Shown here: in pieces, positions 16,653 to 25,521 of the stretch
Layout of the letters: each line of letters opens with the position of its first letter
Position numbering within the stretch: the stretch's first letter is position 1
Source: Hymenobacter cyanobacteriorum
GTDB taxonomy: Bacteria > Bacteroidota > Bacteroidia > Cytophagales > Hymenobacteraceae
Length of the DNA stretch: 64,000 bases
Direction of reading: 5' to 3'
Assembly: GCF_022631375.1 (NCBI RefSeq)
Contig: NZ_JALBGC010000001.1
Coordinates: 682,001-746,000, forward strand
Position numbers and translations under genes: made by a program
Notes under the pieces: generated by a model
What the model was told of the DNA's origin: nothing
What the model saw: the letters and a program-made list of their open reading frames with translations, nothing else
Database searches by the model: none

Positions 16653-16684
16653 GGCTGAAGCGCTTCGCATTCAGCCTTTTTTTT
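16653..16684 (+). terminator. Intrinsic terminator upstream of carA
   Basis: GGCTGAA (16653-16659) and TTCAGCC (16670-16676) form a stem followed by eight T residues. It begins 6 bases after the stop of the BamE-like gene and ends 16 bases before the carA start codon. A stop this close to carA could act as an attenuator of carAB, but no leader peptide is evident. Confidence 0.8.
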
Positions 16685-16700
16685 AATATTTAACACTACC

Positions 16701-17792
16701 TTGGAAAACACGAAACAGGTCAAACTTATCCTCGAAGACGGCACCGAAATCGAGGGCACTTCCTTCGGCGCGTTCACCTCATCGGCGGGCGAAGTGGTAT
16801 TCAGCACGGCCATGACCGGCTACCCCGAAAACCTCACCGACCCGTCCTTCGCCGGCCAGATTCTGGTGCTCACCTACCCCATGGTGGGCAACTACGGCGT
16901 GCCCGGCGAAGAATTGTACGAGTCGATTTCGAAGATTTTCGAGTCCGACAAAATTCACATTGCCGGCCTCGTGGTGAACTACTACTCCGAGGAGCACAGC
17001 CACTGGAACGCCGCCAAAAGCCTCGGCGACTGGCTGAAGGAGTACAACATCCCCGGCATTTTCGGCGTCGATACCCGCATGCTCACCAAGAAACTGCGCG
17101 AGAAAGGCGCCATGCTGGGCAAAATCGTGGCCGAAACCGATGTGCCCCTGCACGACCCCAACCTCGACAACCTCGTGGCCCAGGTGAGCCCGGCCGGCGT
17201 GCAGCACTACGGCCACGGCCAGCACAAAATCGTGCTCGTGGACTGCGGCACCAAAACCAACATCATCCGCTGCTTCCTGGAGCGCGACGTGGAGCTGATT
17301 CGGGTGCCTTGGGACTACGATTTCACGACCCTCGACTACGACGGCCTGTTCCTGAGCAACGGCCCCGGCGACCCCAAAATGTGCGCCCCCACCATCCAGA
17401 ACCTCCACAAAGCCCTGCAACAGGACAAGCCGATTTTCGGCATCTGCCTGGGCAGCCAGCTCATGGGCCTGGCCGCGGGTGGCGACACCTTCAAGCTGAA
17501 ATACGGCCACCGCAGCCACAACCAGCCCGTGAAGCTCACCGGCACCCAGCACTGCTACATCACCAGCCAAAACCACGGCTTCGCAGTGGATACCGAAACG
17601 CTGCCCGCCGAGTGGGACATGCTGTTCGAGAACCTGAACGACGGCACCTGCGAAGGCATCAAGCACAAAACCAAGCCGTTCTTCTCCACCCAGTTTCACC
17701 CCGAAGCCGCCGGCGGCCCGCAGGATACAGAGTTTCTGTTTGATGACTTTTTGAAAGCGGTGGTGGAGTATAAGGAGACGCAGGCTAAGTAA
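16701..17792 (+). CDS. carA: Carbamoyl-phosphate synthase small subunit
   Basis: Glutamine amidotransferase subunit that passes ammonia to CarB. The 363-residue protein has the class I GATase nucleophile in FGICLGSQ (C249) and the partners in QFHPEA (H333, E335). The N-terminal CPSase_sm domain (GTSFGAFTSSAGEVVFSTAMTGYPE) is complete only if translation starts at the TTG at 16701; the first ATG-encoded Met lies inside the conserved GYPE block. A TTG start is therefore likely. The downstream gap to carB holds an antisense gene. Confidence 0.93.
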   Translation: MENTKQVKLILEDGTEIEGTSFGAFTSSAGEVVFSTAMTGYPENLTDPSFAGQILVLTYPMVGNYGVPGEELYESISKIFESDKIHIAGLVVNYYSEEHSHWNAAKSLGDWLKEYNIPGIFGVDTRMLTKKLREKGAMLGKIVAETDVPLHDPNLDNLVAQVSPAGVQHYGHGQHKIVLVDCGTKTNIIRCFLERDVELIRVPWDYDFTTLDYDGLFLSNGPGDPKMCAPTIQNLHKALQQDKPIFGICLGSQLMGLAAGGDTFKLKYGHRSHNQPVKLTGTQHCYITSQNHGFAVDTETLPAEWDMLFENLNDGTCEGIKHKTKPFFSTQFHPEAAGGPQDTEFLFDDFLKAVVEYKETQAK

Positions 17793-17805
17793 GAACGACG
17801 AATAA

Positions 17806-17849
17806 GAACGTCATGCAGAGCGCAGCGAAGCATCTCGCCCGCTTCGCTT
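17806..17849. repeat. Solitary arm of the palindromic repeat
   Basis: GAACGTCATGCAGAGCGCAG followed by CGAAGCATCTCG matches one arm of the palindrome found elsewhere in the window. No matching second arm is found before carB. It lies at the 3' end of both carA (plus) and the antisense secreted-protein gene (minus). Confidence 0.65.
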
Positions 17850-17858
17850 GCATTACTT

Positions 17859-18401
17859 CTACCGAAACCCAGGATTTGCTTGGTAACCTGATTCATTGAA
17901 ATACATTGGCACAGTGAGTTTCTCGCCTTTGTAATCAGCGGCAAACTCCACCATGTACTCCACTTTCGTTGTTTTCATTTCCTTCTTCCTGCGATTTACT
18001 CTGATTTGCTTAGGAAACCAAGTAATTTCCTTGTAAGCTCTTCCTACACCTTGCGCATTAACTCCGTTTTGCGCAATTATATTTTGAGTTGGTTTTGGCA
18101 ATTCTTCTATTGGTATTTCCAATTTTAATTCAACAGGCTTACCATCTCTATCATAAGACGCATTTACCACCCGGTTATTCTGCTTTGAATAGAACATGAA
18201 TTCGCCTTCTGGATTTGCATCACCGCCATACACATAACACGAATCAATCTGAGCCTTCGGAAAATTCTTTTTAAATTTTCTAACTGCGGCATCCGGGACT
18301 GGAATCACGCGAGTACGCATTGAATTCTTTGCTTGATAAGCCTGTGCCAGCAATTGATTTGTGATTGTGCAGAAGAAAACAAGACTTAAAAGCTTTTTCA
18401 T
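17859..18401 (-). CDS. Secreted protein, PepSY-like, antisense between carA and carB
   Basis: A 180-residue protein with signal peptide MKKLLSLVFFCTITNQLLAQ. The mature part (VPDAAVRKFKKNFPKAQIDSCYVYGGD... EFMFYSKQNNRVVNASYDRDGKPVELKLEIPIEELP) has the 'v...f.k.fP.a' opening and the strand pattern of the PepSY-like/BLIP-fold proteins that Bacteroidota secrete. The precise role is unknown. It is AT-rich relative to carA and carB and lies on the opposite strand between two genes that normally act together, which suggests insertion. Confidence 0.65.
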   Translation of the reverse strand: MKKLLSLVFFCTITNQLLAQAYQAKNSMRTRVIPVPDAAVRKFKKNFPKAQIDSCYVYGGDANPEGEFMFYSKQNNRVVNASYDRDGKPVELKLEIPIEELPKPTQNIIAQNGVNAQGVGRAYKEITWFPKQIRVNRRKKEMKTTKVEYMVEFAADYKGEKLTVPMYFNESGYQANPGFR

Positions 18402-18494
18402 TTAGCAACTTTTTCTCGGTTCAACAGAAACTCTAAAGTAGTTCGCCTTTTCTGCTTACCATCCCCGACGTTCCTTTTGAACAACTTCCTTAGA

Positions 18495-21400
18495 ATGAAC
18501 AAACCCAACAAAGTTCTCATCCTTGGTTCCGGCGCCCTCAAAATTGGCGAGGCCGGGGAGTTCGATTATTCCGGCTCGCAGGCCCTCAAGGCGCTGAAGG
18601 AGGAAGGCATCCGCACCATCCTCATCAACCCCAACATTGCCACCGTGCAGACGTCGGACAACATTGCCGACGACGTGTACTTCCTGCCCGTGACGCCCTA
18701 CTTCGTGGAGGAAGTCATCAAAAAAGAGCAGCCCGATGGCATTCTGGTGGCCTTTGGCGGCCAAACGGCGCTGAACTGCGCCGTGGCCCTGTACCGCGCC
18801 GGCGTGTTCGAAAAGTATAATGTGAAGGTGCTGGGCACGCCCGTGCAGAGCATCATCGACACCGAGGACCGGGATATTTTCAAGGAGAAGCTGGAGCAGA
18901 TTGGCGTGCTCTCGGCCCGCAGCGTGGCCGTGACGACGATGGACGATGCGCTGGCGGCGGCCGAGAAAATCGGTTTCCCCATCATCGTGCGGGCGGCGTT
19001 TGCGCTGGGCGGGCTGGGCAGCGGCTTTGCCAATAACATGAACGAGTTGCGGACGCTGGCCCAGAAATCCTTCACCACTTCCGACCAGATTCTGGTGGAA
19101 GAATCCTTGAAGGGCTGGAAGGAAGTGGAGTACGAAGTGGTGCGCGATGCGTATGATAACTGCATCACGGTCTGCAACATGGAAAACTTCGACCCCATCG
19201 GCATCCACACCGGCGAGAGCATCGTGGTGGCCCCGTCGCAGACGCTGAGCAACCGCGAGTACCACAAGTTGCGCAGCATTGGCATCAAGACCATTCGCCA
19301 CCTGGGCATCGTGGGCGAGTGCAACATTCAGTACGCGCTGGACCCCGTTTCGGAGGATTACCGCGTGATTGAGGTGAACGCGCGCCTGTCGCGCTCCTCG
19401 GCGCTGGCCTCCAAGGCGACAGGATACCCGCTGGCCTTCGTGGCCGCCAAGCTGAGCCTGGGCTACTCGCTGGCCGAGCTGAAAAACAGCGTGACGCAGA
19501 CCACGTCGGCCTTCTTCGAGCCGGCGCTCGACTACGTGGTGGTGAAGCTGCCGCGCTGGGATTTGGGTAAGTTTGCGGGCGTTAACCGCCAGATTGGCAG
19601 CGCCATGAAGAGCGTGGGCGAGGTCATGGCCATTGGCAAATCCTTCGAGGAAGCTATCCAGAAAGGCCTGCGGATGCTGGACACCGGCAAGCGCGGCTTC
19701 GTGGCCAACCGGCCCGAGGAGGACCTGGACCACGCCGCCATCGACCAGCTCCTGAGCGAGCCGAATGAGGAGCGCATCTTCGCTATCAATAGCGCCTTCG
19801 AGGCCGGCTACACGCTGGAGCAGGTGCACGAACTGACCAAGATTGACCACTGGTTTTTGCAGCGCCTCTACGGCATTTTTGAGCTGGGCAACCAGCTCGC
19901 CGCCGGCCGCAGCGCGGGCCTTGACGGGCTGGAAACCAAGCTGCTGCGCGATGTAAAGAAAGCTGGTTTCTCCGACCAGCAGATTGCGGTGAAGCTGCTG
20001 GGCGAGGGCGACGACACGCACGGCACCAAAGCCGACGAGCTGCTGGTACGCGCCCGCCGCAAAGCTCTGGGCGTGCTGCCCGTGGTGAAGCAGATTGACA
20101 CGCTGGCGGCCGAGTTCCCCGCTAAAACCAACTACCTCTACACCACTTACCACGGCACCGAAAACGACCTGGCGCGCGAAACCGCGCAGTCGGTGGTGGT
20201 GCTGGGCTCGGGCGTGTACCGCATCGGCTCGTCGGTGGAATTTGACTGGTGCGGCGTGCAGGCCGTGCAAACGGCGGCCGCCGAGGGCTACAAAACCATC
20301 ATTATCAACTACAACCCCGAAACCGTTTCGACCGACTACGACGTGTCGGACCGGCTGTATTTCGAGGAGCTGAGCTTCGAGCGGGTGATGGACATCTTGG
20401 ATTTTGAGCAGCCCGGCGGCGTGATTCTGAGCACCGGCGGCCAGATTCCCAACAACCTCGCCACCCGTCTGGCCGATGCCGACGCGCCCATCCTGGGCAC
20501 TGCGCCGGCCCGCATCGACGAGGCCGAGAACCGCCACAAGTTCAGCAGCATCATGGACGAGCTGGGCATTGCCCAGCCGCGCTGGAAAGAATTGACCTCG
20601 CTGGCTGCCATGCAGGAATTCGTGCGCGAGGTTGGTTTCCCGGTGCTCATCCGGCCAAGCTACGTGCTGTCGGGCGCGGCCATGAACGTGGTTTCCAACA
20701 ACTTCGAGCTGGAAGAATTCCTGAAAACGGCCGCCGAGGTCAGCGCCGAATACCCGGTGGTGGTGTCTGAGTTCATCCAGGAAGCCAAGGAAATTGAGCT
20801 GGACGCGGTGGCCGACCACGGCGAAATTGTGAGCTACGCTATTTCCGAGCACGTGGAGTTTGCCGGCGTGCACTCCGGCGACGCTACCATGTACTACCCG
20901 CCCCAACGGGTGTACGTGGGCACCATCCGCAAGCTGAAAATCATCGCCGAAAAGATTGCCAAGCGCTACGAAATCAGCGGCCCGTTCAACATCCAGTTCC
21001 TGGAGAAAAACGGCGAAATCCGCGTGATTGAGTGCAACATCCGGGCCTCGCGCAGCTATCCCTTCGTATCAAAAATCTCGGGCAACAACCTTATCAAAAA
21101 GGCCACGCAAGTGCTGCTAGGCAAACACGTAGAACGTGACGAAAGCGAGCGGGTCTACGACCTGCCCTTCGTGGGCGTGAAAGCCCCGCAGTTCTCGTTC
21201 ACCCGCCTGCCCGGCGCCGACCCGGTGCTGCGCGTGGATATGGTGAGCACCGGCGAAGTCGGCTGCCTGGGCGACACCGCCGAGGAAGCCCTGCTGAAAT
21301 CGATGCTGAGCGTGGGCTACAAAATCCCCCAGAAATCGGTGCTGATTTCCGGCGGCCCCATCATCTCCAAAGTGGCCCTGCTCGCGCCCGCCGCGCTGCT

Positions 21401-21740
21401 CATCAAAAAGGGCTACACCGTGTATGCTACGCAAGGCACGCACCGCTTCTTCGCCGAAAACGGCATTCCCAGCAGCCTGCTCTTCTGGCCCGATGAGTTG
21501 CAGGAACCCAACGTGCTGACGTATCTGAAGGAAAAGAAAATCGACCTGGTCATCAACATCCCCAAAAACCTCTCGAAGGGTGAATTGGATAACGACTACA
21601 AAATCCGCCGCACGTCCGTGGATTTCGGCGTCGGTTTGCTGACCAATGCGCGGCTGGCGAAGGCATTTATTCAGGCCTTCTGCTCGCTGGAAATGAAGGA
21701 CTTGAGGATTAAGAGTTGGAACGAGTATAAGGCGATGTAG
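18495..21740 (+). CDS. carB: Carbamoyl-phosphate synthase large subunit
   Basis: Makes carbamoyl phosphate from bicarbonate, ammonia and two ATP for arginine and pyrimidine synthesis. About 1081 residues with two homologous ATP-grasp halves. The first begins KVLILGSGALKIGEAGEFDYSGSQ and the second QSVVVLGSGVYRIGSSVEFDWCGVQ. A C-terminal MGS-type regulatory domain starts around KSVLISGGPIISKVALLAPA. The 'GALKIGEAGEFDYSGSQALKAL' opening is the type shared with eukaryotic CPS. The ATG at 18495 is preferred over an in-frame TTG at 18477. It is separated from carA by about 700 bases containing the antisense gene. Confidence 0.94.
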   Translation: MNKPNKVLILGSGALKIGEAGEFDYSGSQALKALKEEGIRTILINPNIATVQTSDNIADDVYFLPVTPYFVEEVIKKEQPDGILVAFGGQTALNCAVALYRAGVFEKYNVKVLGTPVQSIIDTEDRDIFKEKLEQIGVLSARSVAVTTMDDALAAAEKIGFPIIVRAAFALGGLGSGFANNMNELRTLAQKSFTTSDQILVEESLKGWKEVEYEVVRDAYDNCITVCNMENFDPIGIHTGESIVVAPSQTLSNREYHKLRSIGIKTIRHLGIVGECNIQYALDPVSEDYRVIEVNARLSRSSALASKATGYPLAFVAAKLSLGYSLAELKNSVTQTTSAFFEPALDYVVVKLPRWDLGKFAGVNRQIGSAMKSVGEVMAIGKSFEEAIQKGLRMLDTGKRGFVANRPEEDLDHAAIDQLLSEPNEERIFAINSAFEAGYTLEQVHELTKIDHWFLQRLYGIFELGNQLAAGRSAGLDGLETKLLRDVKKAGFSDQQIAVKLLGEGDDTHGTKADELLVRARRKALGVLPVVKQIDTLAAEFPAKTNYLYTTYHGTENDLARETAQSVVVLGSGVYRIGSSVEFDWCGVQAVQTAAAEGYKTIIINYNPETVSTDYDVSDRLYFEELSFERVMDILDFEQPGGVILSTGGQIPNNLATRLADADAPILGTAPARIDEAENRHKFSSIMDELGIAQPRWKELTSLAAMQEFVREVGFPVLIRPSYVLSGAAMNVVSNNFELEEFLKTAAEVSAEYPVVVSEFIQEAKEIELDAVADHGEIVSYAISEHVEFAGVHSGDATMYYPPQRVYVGTIRKLKIIAEKIAKRYEISGPFNIQFLEKNGEIRVIECNIRASRSYPFVSKISGNNLIKKATQVLLGKHVERDESERVYDLPFVGVKAPQFSFTRLPGADPVLRVDMVSTGEVGCLGDTAEEALLKSMLSVGYKIPQKSVLISGGPIISKVALLAPAALLIKKGYTVYATQGTHRFFAENGIPSSLLFWPDELQEPNVLTYLKEKKIDLVINIPKNLSKGELDNDYKIRRTSVDFGVGLLTNARLAKAFIQAFCSLEMKDLRIKSWNEYKAM

Positions 21741-21773
21741 TCGCAGGACAACAGCGAAAGCAACTTTTATATA

Positions 21774-21867
21774 GGACGTTATGCTGAGCTTGTCGAAGCA
21801 TCTCTACCGCGAGAGTAACCATTTACTACTGCGGTAGAGATGCTTCGACAAGCTCAGCATGACGTTC
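21774..21867. repeat. Intact palindromic repeat between carB and argF'
   Basis: Arms GACGTTATGCTGAGCTTGTC... and ...GACAAGCTCAGCATGACGTTC are inverted repeats around a short AT-rich loop. The right arm is followed by a run of five T, so on the plus strand it could also weaken read-through from carB. Confidence 0.85.
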
Positions 21868-21886
21868 TTTTTGACACTGAATTATT

Positions 21887-22831
21887 ATGAAAAACTTCAC
21901 CTCCTTCGCCGATGCGGGCGACTACAAAGCCCTGTTGCAGCAAGCCCTGGAAATCAAGGCCAACCCCTACGGCTACCAGCACATCGGGCGCAATAAAACC
22001 GTCGGCCTCATCTTCTTCAACCCCAGCCTGCGCACCCGGCTCAGCTCGGTGAAGGCGGCCTACAACCTGGGCGCGCAAGCCTGGGTGCTCAACGCCGGAG
22101 CCGACTCCTGGACCCTGGAAATGGCCGACGGCGCAGTAATGAACGGCGGCACCCAGGAGCACATCAAGGACGCCATCGCAGTAATGAGCCAGTACTGCGA
22201 CGTACTGGGCGTGCGCACCTTCCCCACCCTCAAGGACAAGGCCGAGGACTACGGCGAAGTCGTGTTCAGTAAGATTCTGCAGTACGCCACCGTGCCCGTC
22301 ATCAGCCTGGAAAGCGCCACGCTGCACCCGTTGCAGTCGTTCGCCGACCTCATTACGGTGGCCGAAACCAAGCAGAAGGAGCGCGTGAAAGTGGTGCTCA
22401 CCTGGGCTCCGCACGTGCGCGCCCTGCCCCAGTGCGTGCCCAACTCCTTCTGCGACTGGTTCTCGGAAATCGACTGGGTCGACTTCGTCATCACCCACCC
22501 CGAGGGCTACGAGCTGGACCCCAAATTCACCAAAGGCGCCCGCATCGAATACGACCAGAAGAAAGCCCTCGAAGGCGCCGACTACGTGCAAGCCAAAAAC
22601 TGGAGCAGCTACCTCGACTACGGCCAAGTGCTCGGCAACGACCCTGCCTGGATGCTTACTCCCGAGCACATGGCCCTGACCGACGGTGCTAAATTCCTGC
22701 ACTGTTTGCCCGTGCGCCGCAACGTGGAAGTGTCCGATGCCGTGCTCGACGCGCCCGGCTCGCTCATCATCCAGGAAGCCGGCAACCGGACTATTTCTAT
22801 GCAAACCGTGCTGCACGAGCTGCTGAAGTAG
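21887..22831 (+). CDS. argF': N-acylornithine transcarbamylase (SOTCase/AOTCase type)
   Basis: Transfers the carbamoyl group to an N-acylated ornithine. The 314-residue protein has the carbamoyl-phosphate loop FFNPSLRTRLS (43-53; the OTCase STRT is here SLRT as in the acylornithine group), HPLQSFADLIT, and the C-terminal HCLPVRRNVEV (OTCase has HCLP). These mark the N-acetyl/N-succinylornithine branch. The residue at position 90, Pro in Bacteroides fragilis SOTCase and Glu in Xanthomonas AOTCase, is Gln here (GGTQEHI), so the acyl group cannot be assigned from that site. The gene ends in a good terminator. Confidence 0.9.
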   Translation: MKNFTSFADAGDYKALLQQALEIKANPYGYQHIGRNKTVGLIFFNPSLRTRLSSVKAAYNLGAQAWVLNAGADSWTLEMADGAVMNGGTQEHIKDAIAVMSQYCDVLGVRTFPTLKDKAEDYGEVVFSKILQYATVPVISLESATLHPLQSFADLITVAETKQKERVKVVLTWAPHVRALPQCVPNSFCDWFSEIDWVDFVITHPEGYELDPKFTKGARIEYDQKKALEGADYVQAKNWSSYLDYGQVLGNDPAWMLTPEHMALTDGAKFLHCLPVRRNVEVSDAVLDAPGSLIIQEAGNRTISMQTVLHELLK

Positions 22832-22855
22832 CAATTGCCGCTTCCAAACCCCTCG

Positions 22856-22894
22856 GCCCGCTCCAAACAATGCGTTTTGGGGCGGGCTTTTTTT
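22856..22894 (+). terminator. Intrinsic terminator after argF'
   Basis: GCCCGCTCCAAA (22856-22867) pairs with TTTGGGGCGGGC (22876-22887) and is followed by seven T. It closes the arginine operon and separates it from the pigment cluster. Confidence 0.85.
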
Positions 22895-22896
22895 GC

Positions 22897-22927
22897 TTTC
22901 AGATTCGGGGGATTCATGGTACTTTTG
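22897..22927 (+). promoter_or_regulatory. Promoter of the aryl-polyene/flexirubin cluster
   Basis: TTTC (22897-22900), 19 bases, then TACTTTTG (22920-22927) fits the Bacteroidota -33/-7 layout with an exact -7 box. Transcription would start about 115 bases before the ammonia lyase gene. It is the only strong box seen ahead of the long run of co-directional genes. Confidence 0.55.
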
Positions 22928-23047
22928 TAGGCTTTTCACTATGTTCAGTTATCAGAGAAATCCAGTTAAGCCTGCTTGATTCGCTTAATTTCGGCTTCTG
23001 TTATCTGTTTTATCCCATAGCTTTACATTCGCTCCCGCTCTCCATCC

Positions 23048-24643
23048 ATGCCCCATTCCCACTCTGTTAATGGCGTTGCTTCGGCCGCCCCGACTACGCA
23101 GCCGGTGCTGGTGGGTGAGGCGCGGCTGACGCTGGATGACTTCCACGCCGTGCTCTACGGCGGGCGGCATATCAGCCTGGCCCCGGCGGCGTTGGAGCGC
23201 GTGGCGGCCAGCTACGAATTCCTGAAAAGGTTTTCCACGGGCAAGCTGATTTACGGCATCAACACCGGCTTCGGACCGATGGCGCAGTACAAGATTGGCG
23301 ACGCCGACCTGCATGCCCTCCAGCTCAACCTTATCCGCAGCCACTGCACCGGCTTGGGCAACCTGCTCCCACCGCTCGAAATCAAGGCCCTGATGCTGGC
23401 CCGGCTGTGCAGCCTGCTGCGCGGCTACTCGGGCGTGCACCCCGAATTGGTGCACCTGCTGGGCGAGCTGATTAACCGCGACCTGCTGCCCTGCATCTAC
23501 GAGCACGGCGGCGTGGGCGCCAGCGGCGACCTCGTTCAGCTGGCCCACCTGGCGCTGGCCCTCATCGGCGAAGGCGAGGTGCTTGACCGCGGCCGGGTGC
23601 GCCCCGCCGGCGAGGCCCTACGTGAAGCCGGCCTCACGCCACTCACCATTCACTTCCGCGAAGGGCTGGCGCTGCTCAATGGCACTTCAGCCATGGCCGG
23701 CGTGGGCGTGGTGAATTTGCTGGCTGCCCGCCGCGTCATCAACTGGTGCCTGCTGCTGTCGGGCACCATCAACCAGCTGGTGGAAGCCTACGACGATGCC
23801 GTATCGGCGGAGTTGAACGCGGTGAAGCTGCACCCCGGGCAGGCCGCCGTGGCCGCCGCGCTGCGCACCCTGAACGAAGGCTCGGACCTGGTGCGGCAGC
23901 GCCACGAGGTGCTGTATAAGGAAGAAAACCACGCCACCGACGTGCTCACTGATAAAGTGCAGGAGTATTACTCGCTGCGCTGCGTGCCGCAGGTGCTCGG
24001 GCCGGTGCTCGATGCTTTCCGGCAGGCCGAGCAGGTGGTGCTCGATGAAGTGGCCTCGGTGAACGACAACCCGGTGGTGGACTTTGAGAACGAAAACGTC
24101 TTCCACGGCGGCAATTTCCACGGCGACTACGTGGCCTTCGAGATGGACAAGCTGAAAATTGCCATCACCAAGCTGGCCATGCTCAGCGAGCGGCAGCTCA
24201 ACTACCTGCTGAATGACAAGCTGAACCAGAAACTGCCGCCTTTTATCAACACGGGCAAGCTGGGGCTGAACTTCGGCCTGCAGGGCATGCAGTTTACCGC
24301 TACTTCCACGGTGGCCGAATGCCAGTCGCTGTGCATGCCGGTGTACGTGCACAGCATCCCAAACAACAATGACAACCAGGACATTGTGAGCATGGGCACC
24401 AACGCCGCCGTCATCGCCCGCAAGGTAATTGGCAACGCGGCCGAGGTGCTGGCCATCCACGCCGTGGCCGTGATGCAGGCCGTCGACCACCTGGGCGTGG
24501 CCGGGCGGCTGTCGCCCCGCTGCCGCGCCGCCTACGAGCAGGTGCGCGCCGTGTTCCCGCAAGTGCTGGCCGACCAGCCGCATTTCCTGCGCCTGCGCCA
24601 GGTGGTTGCCCTCATCCAATCCGAAGACCTCGGCCTTCTCTAA
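23048..24643 (+). CDS. Aromatic amino acid ammonia lyase (HAL/TAL family)
   Basis: Removes ammonia from an aromatic amino acid using the self-formed MIO cofactor. The MIO triad Ala-Ser-Gly is at residues 158-160 (GGVGASGDLVQ), the length of 531 is usual, and the YGINTGFGPMA loop is at 69-79. Its position as first gene of an aryl-polyene cluster that also has an aryl-CoA-ligase-like gene suggests it deaminates tyrosine to 4-coumarate for the aryl head group; this is inference. The substrate-selectivity pair (RSHCTG, S98-H99) is Ser-His, as in histidine lyases, not the His-Leu of Rhodobacter TAL, so histidine cannot be ruled out from sequence alone. Confidence 0.88.
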   Translation: MPHSHSVNGVASAAPTTQPVLVGEARLTLDDFHAVLYGGRHISLAPAALERVAASYEFLKRFSTGKLIYGINTGFGPMAQYKIGDADLHALQLNLIRSHCTGLGNLLPPLEIKALMLARLCSLLRGYSGVHPELVHLLGELINRDLLPCIYEHGGVGASGDLVQLAHLALALIGEGEVLDRGRVRPAGEALREAGLTPLTIHFREGLALLNGTSAMAGVGVVNLLAARRVINWCLLLSGTINQLVEAYDDAVSAELNAVKLHPGQAAVAAALRTLNEGSDLVRQRHEVLYKEENHATDVLTDKVQEYYSLRCVPQVLGPVLDAFRQAEQVVLDEVASVNDNPVVDFENENVFHGGNFHGDYVAFEMDKLKIAITKLAMLSERQLNYLLNDKLNQKLPPFINTGKLGLNFGLQGMQFTATSTVAECQSLCMPVYVHSIPNNNDNQDIVSMGTNAAVIARKVIGNAAEVLAIHAVAVMQAVDHLGVAGRLSPRCRAAYEQVRAVFPQVLADQPHFLRLRQVVALIQSEDLGLL

Positions 24644-24667
24644 CCGCTGCAAAAACGCCTACGCTAC

Positions 24668-25396
24668 GTGAAATACGCTTTAATCACCGGAGGTTCCCGC
24701 GGCATTGGCCGGGCCGTGGCCATCAAGCTAGCCGGCATGGGCTACCACATTCTGCTCAACTACAAGTCGAACCACGCCGAGGCCGAAACCACCAAAGCTG
24801 CCGTAGAAGCTGCTGGCGTGACCTGCGAGTTGCTGCCCTTCGATGTGGCCAATAAGGACCACGTGGACGAGGTGCTAGGCGGCTGGGTTGAAGCCCACAA
24901 AGAGGCTAAAATTGAAGTACTGGTGAACAACGCCGGCATCCGCGAAGACAGCCTGTTTATCTGGATGACCGATGAGCAGTGGAAGGGCGTGATTTCGACT
25001 AGTCTGGACTCGTTTTTCTACGTTACCAAGCACGTTATCAACGGCATGCTCACCGCCAAGTTCGGGCGGGTTATCAACGTGGTGTCGCTGTCGGGCCAGA
25101 AGGGCCTGCCGGGCCAAACCAACTACTCGGCGGCCAAAGCCGGCCTCATCGGGGCCACCAAGGCGCTGGCGCAGGAAGTGGCCCGGCGCAACATTACGGT
25201 GAATGCCGTGGCCCCCGGCTTCATCAAAACCGATATGACCAGCGACCTGAAAGAGAGCGAGCTGGTGAACATGATTCCGATGCGCCGCTTTGGCCAGCCC
25301 GAGGAAGTGGCGGAGGCCGTGGCCTTTTTCGCCTCGCCGGCCAGCTCCTACATCACCGGCGAAGTGCTGTCCATCAACGGCGGCCTCTACTCCTAA
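24668..25396 (+). CDS. 3-oxoacyl-ACP reductase (FabG-like SDR)
   Basis: Reduces the beta-keto group during polyene extension with NADPH. The 242-residue short-chain dehydrogenase shows TGGSRGIG at 7-14, NNAG at 87-90, catalytic Ser near 140 and YSAAK (Y153, K157). The Asn of the usual catalytic tetrad is replaced by Ser in ISTSLDSFF (about S112). Translation starts at a GTG at 24668, 25 bases after the lyase stop. It is the only ketoreductase in the cluster, so it should serve all extension rounds. Confidence 0.88.
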   Translation: MKYALITGGSRGIGRAVAIKLAGMGYHILLNYKSNHAEAETTKAAVEAAGVTCELLPFDVANKDHVDEVLGGWVEAHKEAKIEVLVNNAGIREDSLFIWMTDEQWKGVISTSLDSFFYVTKHVINGMLTAKFGRVINVVSLSGQKGLPGQTNYSAAKAGLIGATKALAQEVARRNITVNAVAPGFIKTDMTSDLKESELVNMIPMRRFGQPEEVAEAVAFFASPASSYITGEVLSINGGLYS

Positions 25397-25521
25397 AGCG
25401 GATGGGCCGGCCGGGTGAACTCTTGATGAAATCAGGGCAGTTGAACCGCTGGATACGCGGAAAATTCCGGCCAGGCCAGTATCTTTAACCTCGCTTTAAT
25501 CTCAACTTTCCGCCAACAACC

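Noticed and set aside
18456..20906. Long open frame of about 816 codons on the minus strand opposite carB
   Set aside because: It is antisense to a clearly recognised carB with strong codon bias. The translation is rich in His, Val, Gly and Gln with no fold or motif, a normal by-product of high-GC coding sequence.
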